Of a DNA stretch of 6,030 nucleotides, positions 1 to 5,901 are shown piece after piece (the first letter of the stretch is position 1; each line of letters opens with the position of its first letter). The DNA is from Chloroflexota bacterium. GTDB taxonomy: Bacteria; Chloroflexota; Limnocylindria; P2-11E. The stretch is from contig JANXXG010000039.1 in NCBI GenBank assembly GCA_025350745.1, forward strand, positions 1 to 6,030, written 5' to 3'. The notes under the pieces were generated by a model. That model was given only the letters and a program-made list of their open reading frames with translations, did no database searches and was not told where the DNA came from. The translations under genes and the position numbers were made by a program.

Positions 1-503
1 GCGACGATCTCGATGATCCGCCCCGCGAGCGTCAGCGAGACGTTGTTGTACGAGAAGGTCCCCGCGGGCGAGACCTGGTCGAGCCCGGCCATCGCCGCCA
101 CACCGAGCGCGATGGCGTCGTCGCCATGACCCGTCGGCGGAAGGTACTCACCGAACCAGCCCGCGGTGTGCGTGAACAGGTCGCGAACGGTGACGCGCTC
201 GCTGACCCCCGCATCGGCGACGCGAAAGCCGGGGATGTATCGCCGTACCGGCGCGTCCAGGTCGAGCCGGGCCTCGGCCGTGAGGCGCGCCGCGACCGTC
301 GCGGTCATCGTCTTGGTGATCGAGGCGATCTCGAACACCGTATCCGCGTCGACGGGGAGCGGGTGCTCGACGTTCGTGATCCCGAAGCCCCAGGTCCGCG
401 GGCCGTCCGCGTCGACGACCCCGACGGCGACGCCGGGAACGACGCCGGACCGCATCAATGACCCGACCTTGTCCGCGAGCGCGCGCGGGTCGGGGCCGCT
501 CAC
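1..503 (-). CDS. Beta-lactamase-fold serine hydrolase (class C/esterase-like), 3' end outside window
   Basis: Only the first 167 codons are present; the gene runs off the left edge. The protein belongs to the serine beta-lactamase/D-alanyl-D-alanine carboxypeptidase-like superfamily (Pfam Beta-lactamase type), whose members hydrolyse peptides, esters or beta-lactams through an acyl-enzyme. Visible motifs: the nucleophile motif SITK (S61, K64), the conserved LFTHTAG segment (109-115) and the second catalytic motif YNN (Y152-N154). The third motif (KTG/HxG) would lie beyond the window. The N-terminus (MSGPDPRALADKVGSLMRSG) has no signal peptide, so the enzyme may be cytoplasmic unless the start is wrong. 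The start is GTG at 503, because GTGA overlaps the stop of the DUF2207 gene and a GGAGGA sequence lies 5 bases upstream. It is probably translationally coupled to that gene. The substrate cannot be told from the sequence; calling it an antibiotic-resistance enzyme would be unjustified. Confidence 0.9.
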   Translation of the reverse strand, partial: MSGPDPRALADKVGSLMRSGVVPGVAVGVVDADGPRTWGFGITNVEHPLPVDADTVFEIASITKTMTATVAARLTAEARLDLDAPVRRYIPGFRVADAGVSERVTVRDLFTHTAGWFGEYLPPTGHGDDAIALGVAAMAGLDQVSPAGTFSYNNVSLTLAGRIIEIV

Positions 504-2230
504 CAGCTTCCTCCCCCGCCCCCACCCCCGCCACCGCCGGAGAAGCCGCCCGAGAAGCCGCTGCCGCCGCTCGCCGCGGGCGTCGCGACCACGGTGCTCG
601 CAAGCGTGCTGGAGAAGCCGCCGAAGCTGGATGCGAAGAGCGCGGCGTTGAACGGACCGGAGCCGACGTAGAAGCCCGAGGCAGCCTTCGCGATGTCGAG
701 GCCGGCGAATGCGTGGATCCACTTGTCGACCGTCCCGAACATCACCGCGTAGGGCAGGTACGCGGTGAACAGCCCTTCCTTCTCAGCGAAGGCCGCGCGG
801 TCGGTCTCGGCGGTGTCCATGTAGCGCTTGAAGCCGAGCGTCTGCGCGAAGAGCGCGGCGCCGGTCTCGGTCCGCGCGGGCATCGCGCGGTTCATGACGA
901 TGAGCAACGCGCCGGCGGGTACGAGCGCGAGGCCGACCAGCCCCCACCCGAACGACGACCCGAGAAGGAAGGTCAGCCCCAGTGCCAGGATCACGGCCAG
1001 GCACCCAAGGCCGGCGTACGCCGTGCGGAGTCGCGACGGGTCCGCGACGAACCAGCCCCGGGCCATCGCGTCGGTGTAAAGCTGGGACTCCGCCTTTGTC
1101 AGCGTCGGGCTGAAGGTGCCCTTGAGCGACGACAGCAGCACGCTCCCGCCGGCCGCGAACAGCCCATCGAAGAGCGTGCGCTCGTACGGAAGCAGGTCAT
1201 CAGCTGCCGCCGCCGTCCGCTCGAGCGTCCAGTCGGCGTGTCCGAAGAGGCCCTCTTTCGGGTGCTCGGTGATCGTGAGATGTCCACGCACCGCAAGGTC
1301 GACGATCGTCGCGATGAGATCGCGTGGATCCGCGGTCTCGTCAACGAGTACCCCGAGCTGCGCGGGCCGCAGCTTGCCGGGCGGCTCGAACTCGGCCACG
1401 ATCGCACCGCGCGGTCGCCCTCGGTCGCGGCCGCGGGTCCACCAGAGCCACGCCACCACGGTCAGGCCGAGCACCAACGCAGCAGCGGCGAGCGCGCTCA
1501 CCAACGGCGATGTCGAGAAGAAGTCCGCGATGCCTCGCGGCCGGTCCACGAGGACCGGAGCGCCGGCGGCGACCGCACCGGTCCGCAGCGCCGTGACCAC
1601 CGTGAGCTGCTCACCCGGCGCGAGCTGCCGGGCGGCGACAAAGTCAGCCCGATCGGTCCCGCTCGTGGCTTGGCAGACCGCCGTAGAGCCCGCCAGACCC
1701 TCGAAACAGGCGACCCGTTGGATCGCGCCCGGGGGCGCCGTGACGGCCGCCGTCACCGACCGCGCGGGCACTTCCCACTGGTCGCCGTTCACGTTCCAGA
1801 AGAGCTCGTCATGGTCCGCGAACGCATTCAATGCGCCGCCGACCGTGTAGGTGATGCGATAGCTCTGCTTGCCGCTGAGCGTCCGGGCGGCGTCGCCGAT
1901 CTTGATCTGCGTGGCCGCGTCGCTCTTCGTCAGCTGATAGGTCCACGGCCGTCCGGTGCGATCGGTGACGCTCTGCACCGTGAGGGCGTAGACGCGGTCC
2001 CGCCGATCGTCGTAGCGGTAACGGGTCGGGATCGTGCGGTAGATGCCGTGCTTCTGGAGATCGCCGAAGTCGACGTCGATGGATTCGACGATCGCGATGA
2101 CGCCGGTCGGGCGGATCGTGATGTCGGCACGGAATGCGTCGATCGTCCAGCCGGTGTCGGCAGCCGCGACCGGGCGCGCGACCCCGACGGTCAATGCGAC
2201 GATCGCGACGAGCCGAACGAGGGCCTTCAC
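500..2230 (-). CDS. DUF2207 domain-containing (YciQ-like) membrane protein with polyglycine tail
   Basis: The protein has 576 residues. An N-terminal signal peptide (basic start, hydrophobic 5-18, cleavage near VAAA-D at 24) leads to an exported beta-rich domain (about 27-225) with the family's FWNVNGDQW segment (144-152). C175 and C186 could form a disulfide. A transmembrane helix follows at about 243-264, then a cytoplasmic domain (275-400). A hydrophobic pair comes next (about 404-424 and 427-446), then the YLPYAVMFG segment (491-499) typical of DUF2207. It ends in a Gly/Ser-rich tail with ten consecutive glycines and a final SW. This architecture matches DUF2207 (E. coli YciQ type) throughout; the molecular function of the family is unknown. 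The GTG start at 2230 is chosen because it gives a proper signal peptide. No Shine-Dalgarno sequence precedes it, so the mRNA may be leaderless. The downstream hydrolase gene overlaps by four bases. The gene is divergent from rsgA. Confidence 0.93.
   Translation of the reverse strand: MKALVRLVAIVALTVGVARPVAAADTGWTIDAFRADITIRPTGVIAIVESIDVDFGDLQKHGIYRTIPTRYRYDDRRDRVYALTVQSVTDRTGRPWTYQLTKSDAATQIKIGDAARTLSGKQSYRITYTVGGALNAFADHDELFWNVNGDQWEVPARSVTAAVTAPPGAIQRVACFEGLAGSTAVCQATSGTDRADFVAARQLAPGEQLTVVTALRTGAVAAGAPVLVDRPRGIADFFSTSPLVSALAAAALVLGLTVVAWLWWTRGRDRGRPRGAIVAEFEPPGKLRPAQLGVLVDETADPRDLIATIVDLAVRGHLTITEHPKEGLFGHADWTLERTAAAADDLLPYERTLFDGLFAAGGSVLLSSLKGTFSPTLTKAESQLYTDAMARGWFVADPSRLRTAYAGLGCLAVILALGLTFLLGSSFGWGLVGLALVPAGALLIVMNRAMPARTETGAALFAQTLGFKRYMDTAETDRAAFAEKEGLFTAYLPYAVMFGTVDKWIHAFAGLDIAKAASGFYVGSGPFNAALFASSFGGFSSTLASTVVATPAASGGSGFSGGFSGGGGGGGGGGSW
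509..514 (-). promoter_or_regulatory. Ribosome binding site of the serine hydrolase, inside the DUF2207 polyglycine codons
   Basis: On the minus strand GGAGGA precedes the GTG start at 503 by 5 bases. The same bases are the last two glycine codons of the DUF2207 gene, so the site both codes for protein and directs initiation. It decides the GTG start and supports coupled translation at the GTGA overlap (500-503). Confidence 0.7.
513..538 (-). other. G-rich tract (possible G-quadruplex) at the end of the DUF2207 gene
   Basis: The coding (minus) strand holds three runs of five G (529-525, 523-519, 517-513), each separated by a single base. GG pairs lie just upstream (538-537, 535-534, 532-531). 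It encodes most of the terminal polyglycine. A two-tetrad quadruplex is easy to draw; a three-tetrad one would need a bulged fourth tract. It runs directly into the Shine-Dalgarno sequence of the downstream hydrolase. Formation in RNA is an inference. Confidence 0.5.
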
Positions 2231-2250
2231 TCGAGATCGGATGCTATCGT

Positions 2251-2263
2251 TGCGCGGCGCGCA
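2251..2263. repeat. Perfect inverted repeat TGCGCG-G-CGCGCA
   Basis: Six-base arms flank one central base. It lies just beside the candidate divergent -10 elements, where an operator could act on both genes. In such GC-rich DNA a repeat built from CG alternation can easily arise by chance, so a regulatory role is only a possibility. Confidence 0.3.
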
Positions 2264-2279
2264 GACGCGCGATGACGTG

Positions 2280-2348
2280 ATGGAGGTGTGTCAGATGGCC
2301 CCTGCGCTCGCCGCCTTGCTCCGCACCTCCGGTCGCGCCGCCGTCTGA
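2280..2348 (+). promoter_or_regulatory. Possible leader mini-ORF and hairpin upstream of rsgA
   Basis: A 17-codon ORF (2295-2348, peptide MAPALAALLRTSGRAAV) starts with ATG 8 bases after a strong Shine-Dalgarno sequence, GGAGG (2282-2286). An in-frame ATG at 2280 would make it 22 codons. GGAGGTG (2282-2288) is exactly complementary to CACCTCC (2324-2330) inside the mini-ORF, and the stem can extend to 9-10 pairs with G-U wobbles, hiding the mini-ORF's ribosome site. The same CCTCC could pair with the GGAGG before rsgA (2394-2398). The strong Shine-Dalgarno sequence is seen directly; that the peptide is made or that the hairpin regulates rsgA is inference. The peptide resembles nothing I recognise. 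Confidence 0.3.
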
Positions 2349-2393
2349 CCCTTTCGCCCTCGGCGACGCGACCGGACGGTCGACGACGCTGAT

Positions 2394-2398
2394 GGAGG
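2394..2398 (+). promoter_or_regulatory. Ribosome binding site deciding the rsgA start
   Basis: GGAGG sits 5 bases before the GTG at 2404. The upstream ATG at 2392 overlaps this element and has no Shine-Dalgarno sequence of its own. The GTG is therefore the better start, although many gene finders might pick the ATG. Confidence 0.65.
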
Positions 2399-2403
2399 AT
2401 CGC

Positions 2404-3465
2404 GTGGACGAACGACTCATCGCGCTCGGCTGGGATCCCGCGTGGGAGGCCCTCCGGTCGATCAATGAATTCTCCGAGCTCGAGCCGGCGCGGGTCGCGC
2501 TGCAGCACCGCGGCGGATATGTGCTGTACGGCCGGAGCGGCGAGCAGCCGGCCACGATCTCGGGTCGCATGCGGCATGAGGCCCGCGGCGTCGGGGAGCT
2601 GCCCGCCGTCGGTGACTGGGTGCTCGCCCGTGACGGCGTCATCCAGGCCGTCCTGCCCCGCCGCACGTCTTTCTCACGAAAGGCCGTGCTCGCGTGGCAA
2701 GAGCAGGTCGCAGCGGCGAACGCGGATGTCGTGTTCGTGGTCGCCGCGCTCAGCGACGGGCCAAACCTCCGCAGCCTGGAGCGCTACCTGACGGTCGCCC
2801 ATGAGAGCGGGGCCGCGCCTGCGGTCATCCTGACCAAGGCCGATCTCTGTCCTGACGTCGAGGGCGCGCTGACGGCGGTCCGGGAGATCGCGCCCGCCAC
2901 GCCGGTGCACGTGGTCAGCGTGCCCGCGGGTCTCGGCCTCTCCATCTTCGACGCGTACTGCCGTCCCGGGCGCACGATCGTGTTCCTCGGCCCATCGGGC
3001 GTCGGCAAGACGACCCTGCTCAACGCGCTCGAGGGCGGCGACCGTCCGACCGCGGCGATCAGGGACGATGGGCGCGGACGGCACACCACGACCCATCGCG
3101 AGCTCGTCCTGATCGAGGGGCGGGGCCTGGTCCTCGACACGCCGGGCATGCGCGAGCTGCAGCTCTGGGACGCGGACGCCGGTCTCGCGGCCGTCTTCAG
3201 CGACATCGAGGCGCTCGCGGGGACCTGCCGGTTCGGCAACTGCTCGCATGAGGCCGAGCCGGGCTGCGCGGTCCGGGCCGCGATCGAGAGCGGGTCGCTC
3301 AGCGCTGATCGCTACGCGAGCTATCGCAAGCTGGAGCGCGAGGAACGGTTCACCACCCAGAAACGCGATGCGCTGGCCCGCTCGGAAGAGAAGCGGAAGT
3401 GGAAGATATTCGCCCGGGCCTCACGACAGGGCGGAGGCCGCGGGCTCGATCAGCGGGACAACTAG
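2404..3465 (+). CDS. rsgA: Ribosome small subunit-dependent GTPase RsgA
   Basis: RsgA is a circularly permuted GTPase that checks late maturation of the 30S subunit; 30S binding strongly stimulates its GTP hydrolysis, after which it leaves. In the 353-residue product from GTG 2404, an N-terminal OB-fold (about 25-95, with the PAVGDWV segment) is followed by the permuted G-domain. Its order is G4 TKAD (144-147), P-loop GPSGVGKT (196-203), a switch segment GRGRHTTTH (223-231) and G3 DTPG (245-248). The C-terminal zinc site is C275, C280, H282, C288, in the pattern CRFGNCSHEAEPGC. A basic tail follows. All catalytic elements are intact and the length is normal. T in place of N at the start of G4 is common in this branch. 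An alternative ATG at 2392 adds four residues. It stands alone on the plus strand and converges on the LiaF-like gene, sharing the CTAG stop palindrome. Confidence 0.96.
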   Translation: MDERLIALGWDPAWEALRSINEFSELEPARVALQHRGGYVLYGRSGEQPATISGRMRHEARGVGELPAVGDWVLARDGVIQAVLPRRTSFSRKAVLAWQEQVAAANADVVFVVAALSDGPNLRSLERYLTVAHESGAAPAVILTKADLCPDVEGALTAVREIAPATPVHVVSVPAGLGLSIFDAYCRPGRTIVFLGPSGVGKTTLLNALEGGDRPTAAIRDDGRGRHTTTHRELVLIEGRGLVLDTPGMRELQLWDADAGLAAVFSDIEALAGTCRFGNCSHEAEPGCAVRAAIESGSLSADRYASYRKLEREERFTTQKRDALARSEEKRKWKIFARASRQGGGRGLDQRDN

Positions 3466-4457
3466 CGGATCGAGACGGAGTTCACTCCGCCGCCCACCGT
3501 GACCGTGACCCGATCCTTGGCGGCGGCGTAGCCGGTGGTCTCGAAAACGTTGCCGCTCTTCGTCGCGCGCGGATTGATCGAGCTCGCCGAGTTCAGTCCC
3601 CCGCTCACCGTGATCCGCGCCTCGACGTCCGCCGGGATCTCAAGGACGATGCTGGACGCGCCGCCCTCGAGTCGGATCGGCACGTCACCGGCCGGCTTCG
3701 GGAGCGTGATGGTCGTCGTCGATGCGCCGATGTTCAGGCGCGCATCGCTGGTGCGGACGTCTCGCAGATCGAAGACGAAGTCGCCCGCCCCTGCGTTCAC
3801 CTGCAGGGACACCGGCAGATCGTTCGCGACCTGCACCGTGACGTCGGTGGTGACATTGAGTCGTGCGCCGGCCTGCGTGAGCCGGACGTCGCCGCGGGTC
3901 GCGCCCGGCCCCTCGCGGCTGGTCCGATCACTGAGGCAGAGATCGGCGCCATCGGCCGACGCGACGAGCGCGGTCGATGCCCCGCCGCTCAGGTGGTACC
4001 GCGCGGCGCCGCCATTGATCGCGAGGCGCAGGCTCTGCAGCGAGCCGCGCTGCACCGTCACCGATGGCGAGGCGTTCGGGCACTCGCTGGCGTTGCTGAA
4101 CGAGAAGGCCGTGAGGTGGAGCGTCGACGGCTGGGTCACGGCGACCAGCAGCGCGGCGCCGATGATCGCGACCTCCGCCGTGAGCGTGGCCACCGGCCAG
4201 CGCCGTGCGAACGCGATGTCCGTCCCGAGGAGGATCAACAGGACCGGCCAGAGCGCCAGGATCGACAGGATGCTGATCGGCTCGACCACGCCGTAGTTGC
4301 CGGCCAGCGCGACCAGACCGATGGCGATGAGCACGAGCGGCCAGAACATGCTCCGGCGGCGCGCACGTGGTGTTGGCGGGACCGGCGGGAGGGGCTGCCC
4401 GAGCTGCTGGGGCAGGAACGGCTCGGTGCGCTCGGATGGTGACGTCGGGTCGCTCAT
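3462..4457 (-). CDS. LiaF-like/toast-rack membrane protein with DUF5668-type transmembrane region
   Basis: The protein has 331 residues. A proline-rich, probably cytoplasmic tail (12-31) and basic RARRR (31-35) lead to hydrophobic segments at about 38-54, 62-80 and 90-107. The first contains FWPLVLIAIG and the second LWPVLLILLG, the signature of the LiaI/LiaF-type (DUF5668) membrane region. Residues 111-331 form a beta-rich domain with repeated short strands and Gly-Ala/Gly-Gly turns (INGGA, NAGAG, NIGAS, EGGASS, SGGLNS, GGGVNS), as in toast-rack/LiaF C-terminal domains. C126 and C174 could pair if the domain is exported. LiaF-like proteins sense or restrain envelope-stress signalling in Firmicutes; here a related role is inferred from family and from the upstream sigma factor. 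The start ATG lies 1 base after the PspC gene stop, with GGAG (4466-4463) 5 bases upstream. It is the last gene of the operon and has no visible terminator. Confidence 0.85.
   Translation of the reverse strand: MSDPTSPSERTEPFLPQQLGQPLPPVPPTPRARRRSMFWPLVLIAIGLVALAGNYGVVEPISILSILALWPVLLILLGTDIAFARRWPVATLTAEVAIIGAALLVAVTQPSTLHLTAFSFSNASECPNASPSVTVQRGSLQSLRLAINGGAARYHLSGGASTALVASADGADLCLSDRTSREGPGATRGDVRLTQAGARLNVTTDVTVQVANDLPVSLQVNAGAGDFVFDLRDVRTSDARLNIGASTTTITLPKPAGDVPIRLEGGASSIVLEIPADVEARITVSGGLNSASSINPRATKSGNVFETTGYAAAKDRVTVTVGGGVNSVSIR
4318..4345 (-). repeat. Copy 1 of a 28-bp near-identical repeat (LiaF-like gene)
   Basis: It matches 4493-4520 at 27 of 28 bases, the last 22 identical. Both copies encode WPLVLIAIG in the same frame, so this is a conserved transmembrane motif repeated in neighbouring paralogous domains. 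It is not an intergenic element. Confidence 0.8.
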
Positions 4458-4458
4458 C

Positions 4459-4899
4459 TCAGCTCCGGGACCGCTGCGCGATGAAGAAGACGCCGATCGC
4501 GATGAGCACGAGCGGCCAGATCGCGCGCAGATCGATGAGCCGGAAGAGGCCGACGTTCCCCATCAGGAAGATGATCCCGATCGCGAGGAGCAGGAACCCA
4601 AAGCTGGCGCGGCGGCGGTCTGCTGCCGCAGGATCGACGACGCGCGGCGGCACCGCGGGGGCGACCGGCTGGGAGCCGGCGGCGTACCCCGATGAGCTGG
4701 TGACGAACGGTGCCGGCTCGCCCGGGTTCGGCATCAGCACGAGGAGCACGAAGTAGATGAGGATCCCGATGCCGCCCACCCCCAGGATGACCATGCCGAT
4801 GCGGACGATGGTCGCGTCGATGTCGAGATATTCGGCGAGCCCGCCACAGACCCCTCCGATCACGCGATTGGTGCGACTGCGCTCAAGACGCCCGGACAT
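4459..4899 (-). CDS. PspC-domain membrane protein with C-terminal DUF5668-like helices
   Basis: The protein has 146 residues. Residues 2-57 are a classic PspC domain: basic RLERSRTNR, then IGGVCGGLAEYLDID, then a hydrophobic helix at about 33-56. A Pro/Ala/Ser linker (58-95) is followed by two hydrophobic segments (99-117 and 124-140), the second with IWPLVLIAIG as in the LiaF-like neighbour. PspC is an inner-membrane component of phage-shock (envelope stress) systems that senses membrane damage and binds partner proteins; the partner here is not known. The frame is open far upstream to 5127, but ATG 4899 is preferred. It has AGGAAGGGAG 7 bases upstream and begins right at the PspC consensus. 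The gene overlaps the upstream membrane-protein gene by 17 bases and ends 1 base before the LiaF-like gene. No pspA-like gene lies in the window. Confidence 0.9.
   Translation of the reverse strand: MSGRLERSRTNRVIGGVCGGLAEYLDIDATIVRIGMVILGVGGIGILIYFVLLVLMPNPGEPAPFVTSSSGYAAGSQPVAPAVPPRVVDPAAADRRRASFGFLLLAIGIIFLMGNVGLFRLIDLRAIWPLVLIAIGVFFIAQRSRS
4493..4520 (-). repeat. Copy 2 of the 28-bp repeat (PspC gene)
   Basis: Partner of 4318-4345, offset by 175 bases in direct orientation, encoding IWPLVLIAIG near the C-terminus of the PspC protein. Identity at nearly all wobble positions suggests recent duplication or gene conversion, or strong codon bias acting on the same peptide. Confidence 0.8.
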
Positions 4900-5302
4900 G
4901 CAATGGCTCCCTTCCTGTGCTGCGCTCGTAGGCGATCGCGAACACCACCGCCGCCAGGGCGGCGATCGCGACGGACGGCGCCGTCGTGATCTGTCCGATC
5001 GCGACGGCGCGCTGGGCCAGCTCCGCGAGCAGTGACAGCCCGAGGCCGACCGGAACGGTGAGATCGAGACTTCCGACCGCGTTGAACGCGAGAACGGCGA
5101 CCGCTGCCCCGACGCCGAGGCTGGCACCGATCAGCGCGGCGCCGCGCAGGCCGCGGCGCACCTGCTCTGCGACAGACCGGCGTTCAGCTGCGGCCGCGAG
5201 AGCCGCCGCGTCCAGACGCGGCGGCCGCTCGTCGGTCTCGAGCTGCAGCGCCACGTGGAGGGCCCGTTCGCCGAAGGCATCCCCGTGCTCCATGTCGTTC
5301 AT
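4883..5302 (-). CDS. Unrecognised small membrane protein, candidate anti-sigma partner
   Basis: The protein has 139 residues and I do not recognise its family. An N-terminal soluble part of about 50 residues is acidic at first (MNDMEHGDAFGER), then an Ala-rich, charged helix (about 31-50). Hydrophobic segments follow at 53-74 and 108-125, with a more amphipathic one between (about 82-101, containing E93 and R97). The C-terminal tail is basic. It starts by a 4-base ATGA overlap with the stop of the sigma-factor gene and ends 17 bases inside the PspC gene, so it is certainly in the operon. Position directly after an ECF sigma gene, plus a short cytosolic N-terminus and membrane helices, is what a membrane anti-sigma factor looks like. 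However, it has no cysteine at all, so the HxxxCxxC motif of zinc anti-sigma factors is absent. The function is inferred from context only. Confidence 0.75.
   Translation of the reverse strand: MNDMEHGDAFGERALHVALQLETDERPPRLDAAALAAAAERRSVAEQVRRGLRGAALIGASLGVGAAVAVLAFNAVGSLDLTVPVGLGLSLLAELAQRAVAIGQITTAPSVAIAALAAVVFAIAYERSTGREPLHVRAS
4907..4916 (-). promoter_or_regulatory. Ribosome binding site of the PspC gene
   Basis: AGGAAGGGAG on the minus strand lies 7 bases before ATG 4899, inside the 3' end of the upstream gene. It decides the start against the long upstream open frame. Confidence 0.65.
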
Positions 5303-5814
5303 ACGCCCGACCCCTCCATTCCCTTACGCAGGAGCTGCCGCGCGCGGAGCAGCTGTACGCCCACTGTGGACGGCGAACGGCCGGTCACCGCGGCGACCTC
5401 GTCGACGCTCAGCTCGTTGAAGTACCGCAGCACAACGACGACGCGGTACAGCTCCGGGAGTCGCGCGACGGCCGAACGGATGGCCTCGCGCGACTCGCGG
5501 TCGAGGGTCTCGCGCTCCGGGGTCGCGGCGCGGTCCGCGACCAGTGCAGCGTCGGCCTCGGGCGCCTGACGCGACCGCTCGCGCGTCCGAGACCGGCCGA
5601 TGCTGATCGCTTCGTTCACCGCGATCCGCAACAGCCACGGCCGGATCGGCCGCGACCGGTCATAGGACGCGATCGAGCGGTAGGCCTTGATGAACGCCTG
5701 ATGTGCGGCGTCCAGGGCTGCGTCCCGATCGCCGAGGATCCGCAGCGCAGCGCCGTAGACGGCGTCCTGATGCTCGCGGACGATGTCTTCGAAGGTCATG
5801 GCTGTGCGAACCAT
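5299..5814 (-). CDS. ECF-type sigma-70 family RNA polymerase sigma factor
   Basis: The protein has 171 residues from ATG 5814. Region 2 (about 8-76) contains FEDIVREHQDAVYGAALRILGDRDAALDAA in shortened-sigma style and the PWLLRIAVNEAI segment (59-70) that binds core polymerase and the -10 element. A variable linker (77-102) leads to region 4 (about 103-165), with LPELYRVVVVLRYFNELSVDEVA and a helix-turn-helix ending TGRSPSTVGVQLLRARQLLR that would read the -35 element. Regions 1 and 3 are absent, as expected for ECF factors; length is normal. The start is uncertain. ATG 5799 (MTFEDIV) fits the family best, ATG 5814 adds five residues, and GTG 5901 or ATG 5895 would add an Arg/Gly-rich extension. 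None has a good Shine-Dalgarno sequence. It is first in the operon and likely regulated by the membrane protein encoded immediately downstream. Confidence 0.93.
   Translation of the reverse strand: MVRTAMTFEDIVREHQDAVYGAALRILGDRDAALDAAHQAFIKAYRSIASYDRSRPIRPWLLRIAVNEAISIGRSRTRERSRQAPEADAALVADRAATPERETLDRESREAIRSAVARLPELYRVVVVLRYFNELSVDEVAAVTGRSPSTVGVQLLRARQLLRKGMEGSGV
5313..5317 (-). promoter_or_regulatory. Ribosome binding site of the membrane-protein gene
   Basis: GGAGG (within GGAGGGG) lies about 8-10 bases before ATG 5302, inside the last codons of the sigma-factor gene. With the ATGA overlap it supports coupled synthesis of sigma factor and membrane protein in fixed ratio. Confidence 0.55.
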
Positions 5815-5901
5815 GGCAGAAGACCGGGCAGACCGGCCGCGGCGCGCCAGCGGAACGCCGAGCGCGCCACGAAGCCCTCCCGCGTCGAACGTCATCACCA
5901 C

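Larger units (their letters stand above)
2231..2403. promoter_or_regulatory. Divergent intergenic region between DUF2207 and rsgA
   Basis: Both neighbouring genes must be transcribed from here or from further away. The least GC-rich spot (about 2239-2252) contains overlapping -10-like hexamers: TATCGT on the plus strand (2245-2250) and TAGCAT on the minus strand (2246-2241). Both match TAnnnT. The minus one ends 10 bases before the DUF2207 GTG, which would give a leaderless or nearly leaderless transcript. No convincing -35 hexamer was found at the usual spacing for either, so the promoter call is weak. Confidence 0.35.

Noticed and set aside
1..503. Serine hydrolase as an antibiotic-resistance beta-lactamase
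   Set aside because: SxxK and YxN are shared by esterases, peptidases and carboxypeptidases of this superfamily. There is no signal peptide, and the third motif lies outside the window.
458..2275. 605-codon open frame on the plus strand, antisense to the DUF2207 gene
   Set aside because: The translation is an Arg/Gly/Asp/Glu-rich low-complexity string without domains or membrane segments. It is the expected shadow of a high-GC gene on the opposite strand, where signal peptide, helices and family motifs are clear.
3440..3480. Rho-independent terminator between rsgA and the LiaF-like gene
   Set aside because: No GC hairpin followed by a T run on either strand; the two coding regions overlap with no spacer.
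3399..4442. 347-codon plus-strand open frame antisense to the LiaF-like gene, overlapping the end of rsgA
   Set aside because: Arg/Asp/Ala-rich shadow translation; the minus strand carries recognisable transmembrane motifs and a toast-rack-like domain.
4900..5127. N-terminal extension of the PspC frame up to 5127
   Set aside because: The extra residues are Ser/Arg-rich and unlike any PspC protein, and they lie wholly within the upstream membrane-protein gene. A strong ribosome site and PspC consensus point to ATG 4899.
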